Counted from the stretch's first letter, positions 1 through 6,934 are shown. The stretch: 20,000 nucleotides of DNA from Mesostigma viride (GCA_009746045.1 RPFO01000667.1:3071773-3091772), one strand, 5' to 3'. Notes: generated by a model not told the origin, from the sequence alone. Numbers and translations are program-made.

Positions 1-536
1 CATTCTGATGAGTATTGCTCGAGATATGAGCAAGATACTGTTCTACTACATTCTACTTGGATTCGGTGATTCTACGGTGGTTCTTCAAGTGACGCGTGGC
101 ATACGGCGTCTTGTCACAGTGTACGATAGGACATTTAGTCTCCGACACTGCGGTTTATTCAATGCTATTGATTAGACGTAACAAATAGTGACAGGACTTG
201 TGCGACAGGACACTGATGTGACTATTTATGGATAACGAGTCGAGATCTGCTGGTCCAGAGTGAAGGACAGCAATATTGTAAGATGATCTGTCCTATCAGT
301 CATCTGGATGTGACTGCGTCACAATTAGTATATAACGAGCAGGACGCTGCCACTTGGTAGCACCACTTTCCCTGCACCTGTGTCCTCGCACCTTCGGCGA
401 CGGTTCTCACGTGCCTCGTGCGTTCTGTGCTGGTAGCCATAACCAGCAACGTAAACCTATTGATTAATATAACTACTTCCTCTGTAGATATTAATCAGTG
501 CAGGCTGAACCACAGTTCAGCCACAGTTTCGTTAAC
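1..536 (+). repeat. 5' LTR of copy 1, truncated by the window start
   Basis: The segment matches, in reverse complement, 6255-6790 and 18958-19493 without net length change. Those two complete LTRs are 627 bp, so about 91 bases of this one lie before the window. I count seven differences from the 18958 copy and nine from the 6255 copy, all transitions. The inner end is GTTAAC (531-536), which is where homology with the other copies stops. The LTR is CpG-rich and full of short hairpins, for example AGTATTGCTC at 11-20 pairing with 28-39 with one bulge, and a TATA-like box lies at 329-335. The ends are not the usual TG...CA. Confidence 0.85.
329..335 (+). promoter_or_regulatory. TATA-like box in the 5' LTR of copy 1
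   Basis: TATATAA lies about 200 bp before the LTR inner end, a sensible place for the U3 promoter of an LTR element, and is kept in all three LTR copies seen here. A start site some 25-35 bases downstream (about 360-370) is inferred only from spacing. Confidence 0.4.
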
Positions 537-618
537 TCGAATTACAAGCGAGTTCGTAATCTACTGATTACGGCATTGATTTCTGGTGTCGGCAATTTTT
601 ACGGTGTTTTTCCATTAT
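537..618 (+). other. Leader between the 5' LTR and ORF1, with a perfect hairpin
   Basis: CGTAATC (555-561) pairs perfectly with GATTACG (566-572) around a TACT loop. An overlapping alternative pairs ACTCG near 535 with CGAGT near 549. A primer-binding site would be expected right after the LTR, but the sequence there does not start with TGG and I do not recognise a tRNA complement. Priming by an internal tRNA fragment, or self-priming through the hairpin region, are possibilities only. Confidence 0.45.
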
Positions 619-1182
619 ATGGGAAACACGCGTGAATATCGTGAGCCATCTCCCGAGCGTGCGTCGGCTCCATCGTCTTCAGGCTTTAATTTCAACGTTC
701 AACGTACGGCGTCAACTGCTGCGCTGCATTCGCGTGCTGTTCAACCTTCGCTGTCTCAAGCGCTCGTCAGCCGGCCGCCAGTTTCTAACGATCTGCATCA
801 GTTCGTCGACGACCTTACTCAAGATTTGGAAATCCTGTCGGAAAATTCCCATATTTTCCGAAGGCTTGCAGCGTCGGGATCAGACGAGCAAGCTCAAGTA
901 ATTTCGGCGCTTCGCACCTACGGCTTGGGTGTTCTGGCGTTGGCGACAGCGTGGTCTGGAATTTCGGCGACTCTTCCGACTGTCGCAGTTCCGGTTAGCA
1001 ACAACGGGTGGGCGTCGTCAGTCAACGGTATCATAAACGTCGCTGCTTCGATTCAGCGGCAATCAAACGCTGAGGAGCCAGGTGAAAACAGCGAGGGGCT
1101 TCCTGATTTATATCCGAGTATTGTGCAGCAGATTTTGGATAACGTATTGCAGTTTCCGCGCGACGATATGCGGCTGGATTAA
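619..1182 (+). CDS. ORF1, uncharacterised protein encoded upstream of gag (copy 1)
   Basis: This 187-aa ORF lies between the 5' LTR and gag on the element's coding strand. I do not recognise the protein. The start is the first ATG (MGNTRE...). The open frame reaches back to a GTG at 586, an unlikely start in a eukaryote. The N-terminal ~55 residues are rich in Ser, Pro and Ala and look disordered. The middle is acidic (around FVDDLTQDLEIL), followed by a hydrophobic stretch (GLGVLALATAWSG), and the C-terminus is acidic. The same ORF is intact in copy 2 with only two amino-acid differences that I can see (Thr/Ala and Asn/Asp). Base composition is CpG-rich, unlike gag-pol. Extra ORFs before gag are known in some LTR elements, such as plant Ogre elements, but I see no similarity. 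It could be an accessory protein or part of a spliced leader. Confidence 0.55.
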   Translation: MGNTREYREPSPERASAPSSSGFNFNVQRTASTAALHSRAVQPSLSQALVSRPPVSNDLHQFVDDLTQDLEILSENSHIFRRLAASGSDEQAQVISALRTYGLGVLALATAWSGISATLPTVAVPVSNNGWASSVNGIINVAASIQRQSNAEEPGENSEGLPDLYPSIVQQILDNVLQFPRDDMRLD

Positions 1183-1333
1183 ATTTTCTGTTATAATTAA
1201 CAGAGAATTAATTCAGGAAAATTTTTTTTCGTGGTTCCAGAGCTTAAGGGATTAATTTATTAATTCCCCAGCAGTATTCTTTCTTCAGCATCGGCATCGG
1301 CATCGACAGTTGTCATCGGCATTCGCAGCGACC
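1183..1333 (+). other. Structured spacer between ORF1 and gag
   Basis: The AT-rich spacer contains nested hairpins. AAATTTTC (1181-1188) pairs with GAAAATTT (1217-1224), CTGTTA (1188-1193) pairs with TAACAG (1198-1203), and GGGATTAAT near 1248 pairs with ATTAATTCCC near 1259-1268. A pyrimidine tract ending in CAG (1275-1288) resembles a 3' splice site, so gag could be reached by splicing from the LTR leader. An internal ribosome entry or reinitiation role is equally possible. A run of T at about 1222-1229 differs in length between the copies. Confidence 0.35.
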
Positions 1334-2383
1334 ATGCAGGGTTTGGAAGACGGCGAGATACGCGGCGAACAAATGCTGCGGGGTCAGAATTTTAATCAGA
1401 ATTTTAATCGCCCAGCAGCAGCAGAGCAGCCCCGCAGAGCCAAGGCCCAGGAGGGCTTTGCTATTCTTAACCAGCTTCCCAGTCTCAAGGAGCACTGGAC
1501 TGTTAAGGATAAGGATATTACCATTAGGCACCTTAAGGGATATAAGGGCTTATATAATGGTAACAATCCTCTGCAGGTGCTGTGTATGTCACAGTACCTT
1601 CTTAAGTGTCCCAAGAGGGTGCAGAAGTATGTAAATGACAAGTTTGAGGATGGAGATTCCTGGGAGGTTTTTATAGCTGAGTTTGAGGTGTTCCTAGATG
1701 ATAAGAGGGCTAGTGATGGCTCCTTTTGGAAGAAGGAGTACATTGATTTCAAGGCTGAGGGTCTGATTCTGCAGGCATTTGAGGATTTTCAGGAGCTCAG
1801 GCACAATTGTGCTGGCAAGGGGTATGTAGTGTCAGATGAGATTGCCATGGATGATTTCCTAGGTAGCCTGGGATTGGATGAGGTCACCTTGGATAACCTG
1901 CAGGTGCACATGCGTACATGCACCACCTGGGCTGCTATGGTGGCCAAGATCAAGGATTATTTCAGGGGCAAGTATGTGGGAGGCAAGAAGGAGGCAGACA
2001 AGGCCAGGGAGAAGCAGAAGGAGAAGGATAAGGTGGATATGGCAGCTGCAGCAGGGGGCAGTGTTCCCAAGGTCAAGGGCAACCAATGGGGGGGGCAGCC
2101 CTCCAACGGTTATGGTCCACCAAGGTCAGGGCCTTCCAAGCGGGGGGGCTTCCAGGCCAAGGGCTTCAGTGGCTTCAAGCGTCGTGGAGGTCCTTCCCAG
2201 GAGCAGCCAGCGGCTCAGCGTCCCAGATTTGATTTCAACAGGGTGGGGTCCCAGCGGGGACCACCTGGGGTGGGGACACCTCGTATCACATGTTATTTCT
2301 GTCACCAGCAGGGCCACATCCGTAAGGACTGCCCTAGCTGGCGTAAGCAAAGGGGCCAAGGTGGGTATAACAACCCAACCTGA
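1334..2383 (+). CDS. gag: Gag polyprotein with CCHC zinc knuckle (copy 1)
   Basis: This 349-aa protein would form the retrotransposon particle and bind element RNA. The start is the first ATG; the open frame extends back to a TTG at 1310. The N-terminal ~30 residues are Asn/Gln-rich. A mixed helical capsid-like part covers about residues 40-220 and contains WEVFIAEFEVFLDD. A long lysine/glutamate stretch follows near 220-240, then a Gly/Arg-rich basic nucleocapsid tail, and one zinc knuckle CYFCHQQGHIRKDC (C-X2-C-X4-H-X4-C) at residues 320-333. It ends at UGA (2381-2383) in the same frame as the downstream linker and pol. From about codon 25 onward the DNA becomes strongly CpG-poor compared with ORF1 and the LTR. 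Copy 2 gag has the same length. Confidence 0.85.
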   Translation: MQGLEDGEIRGEQMLRGQNFNQNFNRPAAAEQPRRAKAQEGFAILNQLPSLKEHWTVKDKDITIRHLKGYKGLYNGNNPLQVLCMSQYLLKCPKRVQKYVNDKFEDGDSWEVFIAEFEVFLDDKRASDGSFWKKEYIDFKAEGLILQAFEDFQELRHNCAGKGYVVSDEIAMDDFLGSLGLDEVTLDNLQVHMRTCTTWAAMVAKIKDYFRGKYVGGKKEADKAREKQKEKDKVDMAAAAGGSVPKVKGNQWGGQPSNGYGPPRSGPSKRGGFQAKGFSGFKRRGGPSQEQPAAQRPRFDFNRVGSQRGPPGVGTPRITCYFCHQQGHIRKDCPSWRKQRGQGGYNNPT

Positions 2384-2386
2384 CGG
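2381..2386 (+). promoter_or_regulatory. Candidate stop-codon readthrough site, UGA CGG
   Basis: The gag stop is followed in the same frame by an uninterrupted open frame. In copy 2 that frame runs directly into integrase. UGA followed by CGG is a known leaky-stop context (tobravirus replicase). Copy 2 has UGA CAG instead, so the CGG context is not shared. Readthrough is inferred, not shown. Confidence 0.35.
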
Positions 2387-2827
2387 GCTCAGCCTTCCCT
2401 GGGCTTGCTAGGGTCCGCCAGGGAGGGGGCTAAGAGTGACCCCCCCATTACTCTGGATGAAGTTGATTTGCTCCCTGCACAGGTTGAGAGTCTCCCACTT
2501 AAGGTTGAGAGTCCCCCTGCACAGGTTGAGGGTGCATCCATGGAGGAAGAACACAATGGGGTAGTGACTGGGTCTTCCCACGTCACCATGGTGAAAGCAG
2601 TTACCACAAGGCAACAACGTTCCCACATGGCTCTTGGAGGTAGTTTGCGTACTCCTTCAATGTTGGAGCGTGGAAGTCCTGCCTTAGGGCAGGAAGCTCC
2701 TCTAGAGGAGGAGGGTGAGGCTGATGGCCTGAATGATGCAATGGGGAGCATGGTTGTAAGTGAGCGTGCTGTTCCAGCACCTCACCTGTATTTAATAAAA
2801 TGTCTCTTGTGTCAAACATTGCATTGA
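2384..2827 (+). CDS. Gag-pol linker in frame after the gag UGA (copy 1), ended by a frameshift
   Basis: This open frame continues the gag frame after the UGA. It encodes an acidic, low-complexity segment with imperfect repeats of the type AQVESL/LKVESP/AQVEGA near 2479-2535. There is no protease motif here, although copia elements normally place the protease between gag and integrase. In copy 2 the same frame continues without a break into integrase. In copy 1 one A is missing near 2775, so the frame shifts, ends at 2827, and overlaps the pol frame that opens at 2800. It is best seen as the N-terminal part of pol, broken in this copy. It contains no good start of its own. Confidence 0.5.
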   Translation, partial: RAQPSLGLLGSAREGAKSDPPITLDEVDLLPAQVESLPLKVESPPAQVEGASMEEEHNGVVTGSSHVTMVKAVTTRQQRSHMALGGSLRTPSMLERGSPALGQEAPLEEEGEADGLNDAMGSMVVSERAVPAPHLYLIKCLLCQTLH

Positions 2828-5800
2828 GATTGCATCACATGTTTGGTCATGCTGCCCAGGCACTCCAGTTTGCAAGGAGGCTGGGAGGGACATCTTTGTT
2901 TAATGCAGTAAAACAGGTTGCTGAGGCTTGTTCCTGTAGGCTGGTTGCTCCCAAGCCTAAGAAGTCTCATGTCAGACAACCTGTGTTGCAGCCTGGATAT
3001 GTACAATGTGATATCCAAGAAATCAGGAAACTGATTTTGTTGGTTGGTGTTGATAGATATACCAAGTACAAGGTGCTGGAGCTGTTGCAAGACAAGTCTA
3101 AGCCATGTTTGGTGGCTGGGCTCCAGGCTATCAGATCCAGAATGAAACCAGTGATCCAGCTGCAGTGTGATTTAGAATTTGAGTGCTGCATGGGGAATGA
3201 AGACCTCCCTGAGTTATTTATTGTACACAGGGAGTCCCATGGCAGTCAAGGCGTGGTGGAGAGGACAATCAGAGAACTCAAGACTATTCTGCTGACGGAG
3301 AAGAAGATTCCAAGATTGGTTCCAGCTATTATCAAGACGGCCTGGTTAAGGTCAGTTGAGGACAGATTGAATGTCAGGGCATCCATGTATGTTGGAGAGG
3401 TCCCTGTGACTCCATTATCATTGCATCTTCGGGAGCTCCCTACTGAGGTTGAGCAAGCCTGGAAAGATAGCCTTATGTTCAAGTTTGCCAAGTTGAGGCA
3501 GAAAGACAAGGGCTGGAGTGTTCTGAAACCTGTTGTTGGCCAGAGGGTAATTGTGTGGAAAGAGCCCAAGCTTGCAGGCAAGCGTGGTAGCTGGCACCCT
3601 GGAGTAGTGACCAGGGTGGAACTAGCTGGGCACAAGTGCTGGGTGAAGATGGAGGATCCTCCCCAGAATGTGCACCGTCTGTCGTGGTCATATGTACGTC
3701 TAAGGGGTGCTGAAGCAGAGGCAGTAGCTCCTGATGTGACAACCTTGCCAGTTGGTCATGACGTCATCCCTGATCATCACGTTCAAGCTGGAAGTAATCC
3801 CCGGGTAAGTCCTGGCCAGACCCCTGGATCGGTTAACTTTCCATCCTTAGGACAGGCAGATGTGGTCCCCTCTAGCCTCACTAAGCATAGAGGTGTGGGC
3901 CTGAAAGATGTGGTGCTGGCTATGCAAAAAGCCAAGCAAGGACCTCGGGTGTCCAAGCTCAGCCAGTTGGAGGAGTCCGAGGATGCTGTCCTAGAGGTAG
4001 ATACCAATGCTGAGGTTTCTGTTATGGGATCTCAACATACAGGTCAACGGCAGGTGCTTTCGCCTAGTTGTGCTTGGGTGTCTGACTTTAGTGGCAGGAC
4101 ACACATTATGGTATTGGGAGAGGTGCTGGTACCCTTCATGGGTGAGGATGTCACATTTCTTGTGCTTGAAGATTATGATGGCCCTATCATCTTGGGTCAA
4201 AATTTTCTGAGCTCTCCTAGAATTGTTGTGGCATCTGATAAGCTGAGAAAGTTTGGCTGGGGTAGCATACCCTTGGTCAATTTTAAAACCTCCCTTGCCA
4301 GTGTATTTAATTCTGTGAAAGCGATCAAGAATGTGCAGTGGCCTGAGAATCAGATTCCTGTGGCTTCCAGTCTTGTTATGCCAGCTGCTCTACACCCTAG
4401 CAGTATTGGTATTACTAAGAGATCACTGGCTGCTCATTCTCCTCTTAGCTATGATCAGCTTGTCCAGGAAATGAGTTCTCCTCTAATGTTTGAGGCCTGG
4501 AGGCTAGCATTTGCCAAGGCTCTAGAGGAGTGGTTGCAGTTTGACTGCTGTCAGCCTGTGAATGAAGTTCCCCCATACAGTACACGGTTGAAGCTCAGAT
4601 TCGTCATCAAGCGGAAGGAGGTGGAGGGGGTGTCTGTTCCCCATGTGCGTCCAGTTCTCAATGAATACCGTGGTACTGGGGATCTTCTGGGCGAGGAGTT
4701 GTATACACCTGGGATGCTACATGATACATGGCGTATTTTATTGTGCCTGTATGTCGGTATGCTGAACCAGGGTGCTGATATGTCTTCAGTTCTGCTAGAT
4801 TTCAAGAGAGCATTTCTGAAGGGTGATCCCAGTGTGGCTCAGCAGGTGTGGCATTGTGAAACTCCATTTCATGTGCCAGTTCCTGTAGCCTGGCAGGCAG
4901 AGCTCCAGTCTAGCTACCTGCTGATTCTGAAGGGTCTAGAAGGTCTCAGGTCCAGTCCCATCATTTGGAGGCTCACCTTGGAAGACTTCTTGACTAAACA
5001 CTGTGGGTTGAAGGTGTCATCTGTGGACCCATGTTTATTGCTGGGTAGGTGGCATGATTTACCTGTGTATGCTAGCCTGCATGGTGATGACTTGCACTTG
5101 ATTGCTCCCACTAAGTGGTTGAGTCAGTTTGTGCCCATCATTAATGATGCATTTCCTTTGGGAAAAGAATTGTGGCAGAAGCCTGGAGAGGCTGTCACGT
5201 TCTGTGGAATGCAGGCTACATTGGTTCAGGAGGGGAGTCAGTGGCTGATTAAGCTGCAGGCGGGCAATGACTACAAGAGTACCATTCTTCAATCTGTTCC
5301 AGAGGTCATGACGTCATCCATTGCACCTGAGCTGAAAGGCAAGTTGGCCTGGTATGGCAGCATTTGTGGGCCTGACATGATGGTCCATAGCAGATCCCCT
5401 GATGATGTGCTAATTCTGGAGGAGCCTTCCCAGATTATTGCACATGTTAACAAGTCTCCTGGTATTACTTTAGCTGGGATTGATTTGTCTTTGCCATTTT
5501 CCTTGGATATCTATGTTGATAGCTCCATGGATAGCAGGCAAGTTTCTAAGGTCAGAGGCAGGTCAGCTGGCTTGTTTGTGCTTCAGCAACATAGGCCTAG
5601 TCTTGTGGCCTGGTACAGTCGTCTTCAAAGAAGGGTTGCTGTGAGTTCAGATGTCTCTGAGTGCAGAGCCATTTGTGAAGGGATTCAGTCCAGTTTGTAC
5701 ATCAAGGAGCTGTTGCTAGCTATGGCTTCAGTGACTCCTCATACTCTTCAGATGGAAACCTTGATCCTTTCAGATAACATGGGCATGGTCCAGTTTGTGC

Positions 5801-5979
5801 ACAAGCAGTTGGCCAGGAGCAGAGATCTGGATTATCTCCTGTTGAAGGAGTTGGCAGGTCTGGTGGATATTCAACATCTTCCAGGTTCTGAGAATCCTGC
5901 TGATGCCTTGACCAAGTTACCTCACAAGTCTGCTGAGCAATATAAGCTTCTTTACAAGCTGATGAGCTCCTCTGTGTGA
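2800..5979 (+). CDS. pol: Pol polyprotein: integrase, protease, reverse transcriptase, RNase H (copy 1)
   Basis: The 1,059-aa open frame starts at an internal Met because of the upstream 1-base deletion. Integrase covers about residues 1-310. It has a zinc-binding-like H13, H17, C44, C46 and a candidate catalytic triad D71, D124, E154 (in SQGVVER). An SH3-like C-terminal domain runs about 240-305. A retropepsin-like protease follows at about 395-480, with DTNA at 401-404 in place of DTG/DSG and the flap-side motif IILGQNFL near 463-470. Reverse transcriptase is at about 590-880, with motif A LLDFKRAFLKG (D667), a copia-type GLRSSPIIW segment, and the catalytic box HGDD (D763, D764). RNase H is at about 900-1050, with D907, E954, D992 and D1035. 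Integrase before protease is not the usual copia order. RT and RNase H assignments are firm; integrase and protease are good but divergent. Confidence 0.88.
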   Translation: MSLVSNIALRLHHMFGHAAQALQFARRLGGTSLFNAVKQVAEACSCRLVAPKPKKSHVRQPVLQPGYVQCDIQEIRKLILLVGVDRYTKYKVLELLQDKSKPCLVAGLQAIRSRMKPVIQLQCDLEFECCMGNEDLPELFIVHRESHGSQGVVERTIRELKTILLTEKKIPRLVPAIIKTAWLRSVEDRLNVRASMYVGEVPVTPLSLHLRELPTEVEQAWKDSLMFKFAKLRQKDKGWSVLKPVVGQRVIVWKEPKLAGKRGSWHPGVVTRVELAGHKCWVKMEDPPQNVHRLSWSYVRLRGAEAEAVAPDVTTLPVGHDVIPDHHVQAGSNPRVSPGQTPGSVNFPSLGQADVVPSSLTKHRGVGLKDVVLAMQKAKQGPRVSKLSQLEESEDAVLEVDTNAEVSVMGSQHTGQRQVLSPSCAWVSDFSGRTHIMVLGEVLVPFMGEDVTFLVLEDYDGPIILGQNFLSSPRIVVASDKLRKFGWGSIPLVNFKTSLASVFNSVKAIKNVQWPENQIPVASSLVMPAALHPSSIGITKRSLAAHSPLSYDQLVQEMSSPLMFEAWRLAFAKALEEWLQFDCCQPVNEVPPYSTRLKLRFVIKRKEVEGVSVPHVRPVLNEYRGTGDLLGEELYTPGMLHDTWRILLCLYVGMLNQGADMSSVLLDFKRAFLKGDPSVAQQVWHCETPFHVPVPVAWQAELQSSYLLILKGLEGLRSSPIIWRLTLEDFLTKHCGLKVSSVDPCLLLGRWHDLPVYASLHGDDLHLIAPTKWLSQFVPIINDAFPLGKELWQKPGEAVTFCGMQATLVQEGSQWLIKLQAGNDYKSTILQSVPEVMTSSIAPELKGKLAWYGSICGPDMMVHSRSPDDVLILEEPSQIIAHVNKSPGITLAGIDLSLPFSLDIYVDSSMDSRQVSKVRGRSAGLFVLQQHRPSLVAWYSRLQRRVAVSSDVSECRAICEGIQSSLYIKELLLAMASVTPHTLQMETLILSDNMGMVQFVHKQLARSRDLDYLLLKELAGLVDIQHLPGSENPADALTKLPHKSAEQYKLLYKLMSSSV

Positions 5980-6254
5980 GTTGAGCAATTCCAGTTGGAG
6001 CTTTGAGTTTGGTGACTGATTGGGTGAGAAGAGCTAACATAGAGCTGGGCTCTGTTATGCTGAGAGCTGTGATGCTCTGAGGGCAGTAATGCTCTGTGTA
6101 CATATGTGTATAATACTGTATTCTATGTAATGCTCAGTCATGGAGCATGATGTTGGTTGGGGGTTTGTCCTCAGTTTGAGGTTTGTCTCAACCAAAGGGA
6201 TTTTATAGGGCAGGGTTCGATTCCCTGGGGCTGCTTAGGCGGATTTTCCCGGAT
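5980..6254 (+). other. 3' non-coding region of copy 1, proximal part
   Basis: No coding signal is seen on the element strand. The segment has short repeats of the type GCTCTG, then a hairpin with outer stem TGGTTG/CAACCA (about 6153-6192) and inner stem CCTCA/TGAGG, then a tRNA T-arm-like sequence. It ends at 6254 (CCCGGAT), where copy 2 is inserted. The continuation of this region lies at 19585. A 127-aa minus-strand reading frame here is antisense to the pol end and 3' region and is discounted. Confidence 0.6.
6211..6227 (+). promoter_or_regulatory. tRNA T-arm-like hairpin with a perfect B-box (copy 1)
   Basis: CAGGG, loop TTCGATT, CCCTG forms a perfect 5-bp stem with a 7-base loop, exactly a T arm. 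Inside it GGTTCGATTCC (6214-6224) matches the RNA polymerase III B box consensus. The downstream GGGCTGC could serve as the 3' half of an acceptor stem, but no matching 5' half or clear A box is found, so this is not a complete tRNA gene. The copy 2 equivalent is at 7410-7426. Confidence 0.45.
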
Positions 6255-6881
6255 GTTAACGAAACTGTGGCTGAACTGTGGTTCAGCCTGCACTGATTAA
6301 TATCTACAGAGGAAGTAGTTATATTAATCAATAGGTTTACGTTGCTGGTTATGGCTACCAGCACAGAACGCACAAGGCACGTGAGAACCGTCGCCGAAGG
6401 TGCGAGGACACAGGTGCAGGGAAAGTGGTGCTACCAAGTGGCAGCGTCCTGCTCGTTATATACTAATTGTGACACAGTCACATCCAGATGACTGATAGGA
6501 CAGATCATCTCACAATATTGCTGTCCTTCACTCTGGACCAGCAGATCTCGACTCGTTATCCATAAATAGTCACATCAGTGTCCTGTCGCACAAGTCCTGT
6601 CACTATTTGTTACGTCTAATCAATAGCATTGAATAGACCGCAGTGTCGGAGACTAAATGTCCTATCGTACACTGTGACAAGACATCGTATGCCACGCGTC
6701 ACTTGAAGAACCACCGTAGAATCACTGAATCCAAGCAGAATGTAGTAGAACAGTATCTTGCTCACATCTCGAGCAATACTCATCAGAATGAACCCGTTTC
6801 TGGATTGTAGTAACCGGAAGTAGAATCTCTACAAGCCAAGTAGCTTAGTAGAATAATATTGCTTGCCAGGCAATATTAACT
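6255..6881 (-). repeat. 3' LTR of copy 2
   Basis: This 627-bp direct repeat of 18958-19584 shows only two differences by eye, both A/G. On the coding strand it begins AGTTAATATT, next to a polypurine tract, and ends GTTAAC, next to copy 1 DNA. It is rich in hairpins: GGCTGAAC (6269-6276) with GTTCAGCC (6281-6288), TGATTAATAT (6294-6303) with ATATTAATCA (6321-6330), GCTGGT (6344-6349) with ACCAGC (6357-6362), GTGAC (6469-6473) with GTCAC (6477-6481), and GGACAG (6498-6503) with CTGTCC (6521-6526). A TATA-like box is at 6456-6462 on the minus strand. Confidence 0.88.
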
Positions 6882-6885
6882 CCAG

Positions 6886-6901
6886 CCCTTTCTTCTCTTT
6901 T
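6886..6901 (-). promoter_or_regulatory. Polypurine tract for plus-strand priming (copy 2)
   Basis: On the minus strand this is AAAAGAGAAGAAAGGG, followed by CTGG and then the LTR start AGTTAATATT. A purine run just before the 3' LTR is the normal plus-strand primer site of LTR retroelements, and it fixes both the orientation and the LTR edge. Confidence 0.7.
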
Positions 6902-6934
6902 AGAGCTTGGACATAACAGCCATATTAACTCCAG

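Larger units (their letters stand above)
1..6254 (+). mobile_element. Ty1/copia-like LTR retrotransposon, copy 1 (5' LTR to 3' non-coding region)
   Basis: This is the outer element of the nest. In order it holds a partial 5' LTR, a leader, an extra ORF, gag, an in-frame UGA plus linker, pol (integrase, protease, reverse transcriptase, RNase H) and part of the 3' non-coding region. The reverse transcriptase and RNase H motifs and their arrangement are those of the Ty1/copia superfamily. At 6254 the element is cut by copy 2, and its 3' region resumes at 19585. The internal part (537-6254) is 5,718 bp. The matching part of copy 2 (7383-18957) has the same net length once its own insertion and target duplication are removed. 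One base is missing near 2775 compared with copy 2, so gag-pol is not intact. Confidence 0.85.

Noticed and set aside
632-901. 89-aa frame overlapping ORF1 (and its copy 2 twin at 18593-18862)
   Set aside because: Different frame inside ORF1, shorter, and with no feature of its own.
2773-2830. Programmed frameshift between linker and integrase in copy 1
   Set aside because: Copy 2 reads through without a shift, so a 1-base deletion in copy 1 is simpler; I see no slippery heptamer there.
6190-6254. Complete tRNA gene
   Set aside because: Only the T arm and B box are convincing; no matching acceptor 5' strand, D arm or A box was found.
1-6881. Copy 1 as a retroelement bounded by inverted terminal repeats (DIRS-like)
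   Set aside because: The repeat at 6255-6881 belongs with 18958-19584 as the direct LTR pair of copy 2 (two differences), a polypurine tract sits next to it, and the copy 1 tail resumes at 19585. No tyrosine recombinase is present.
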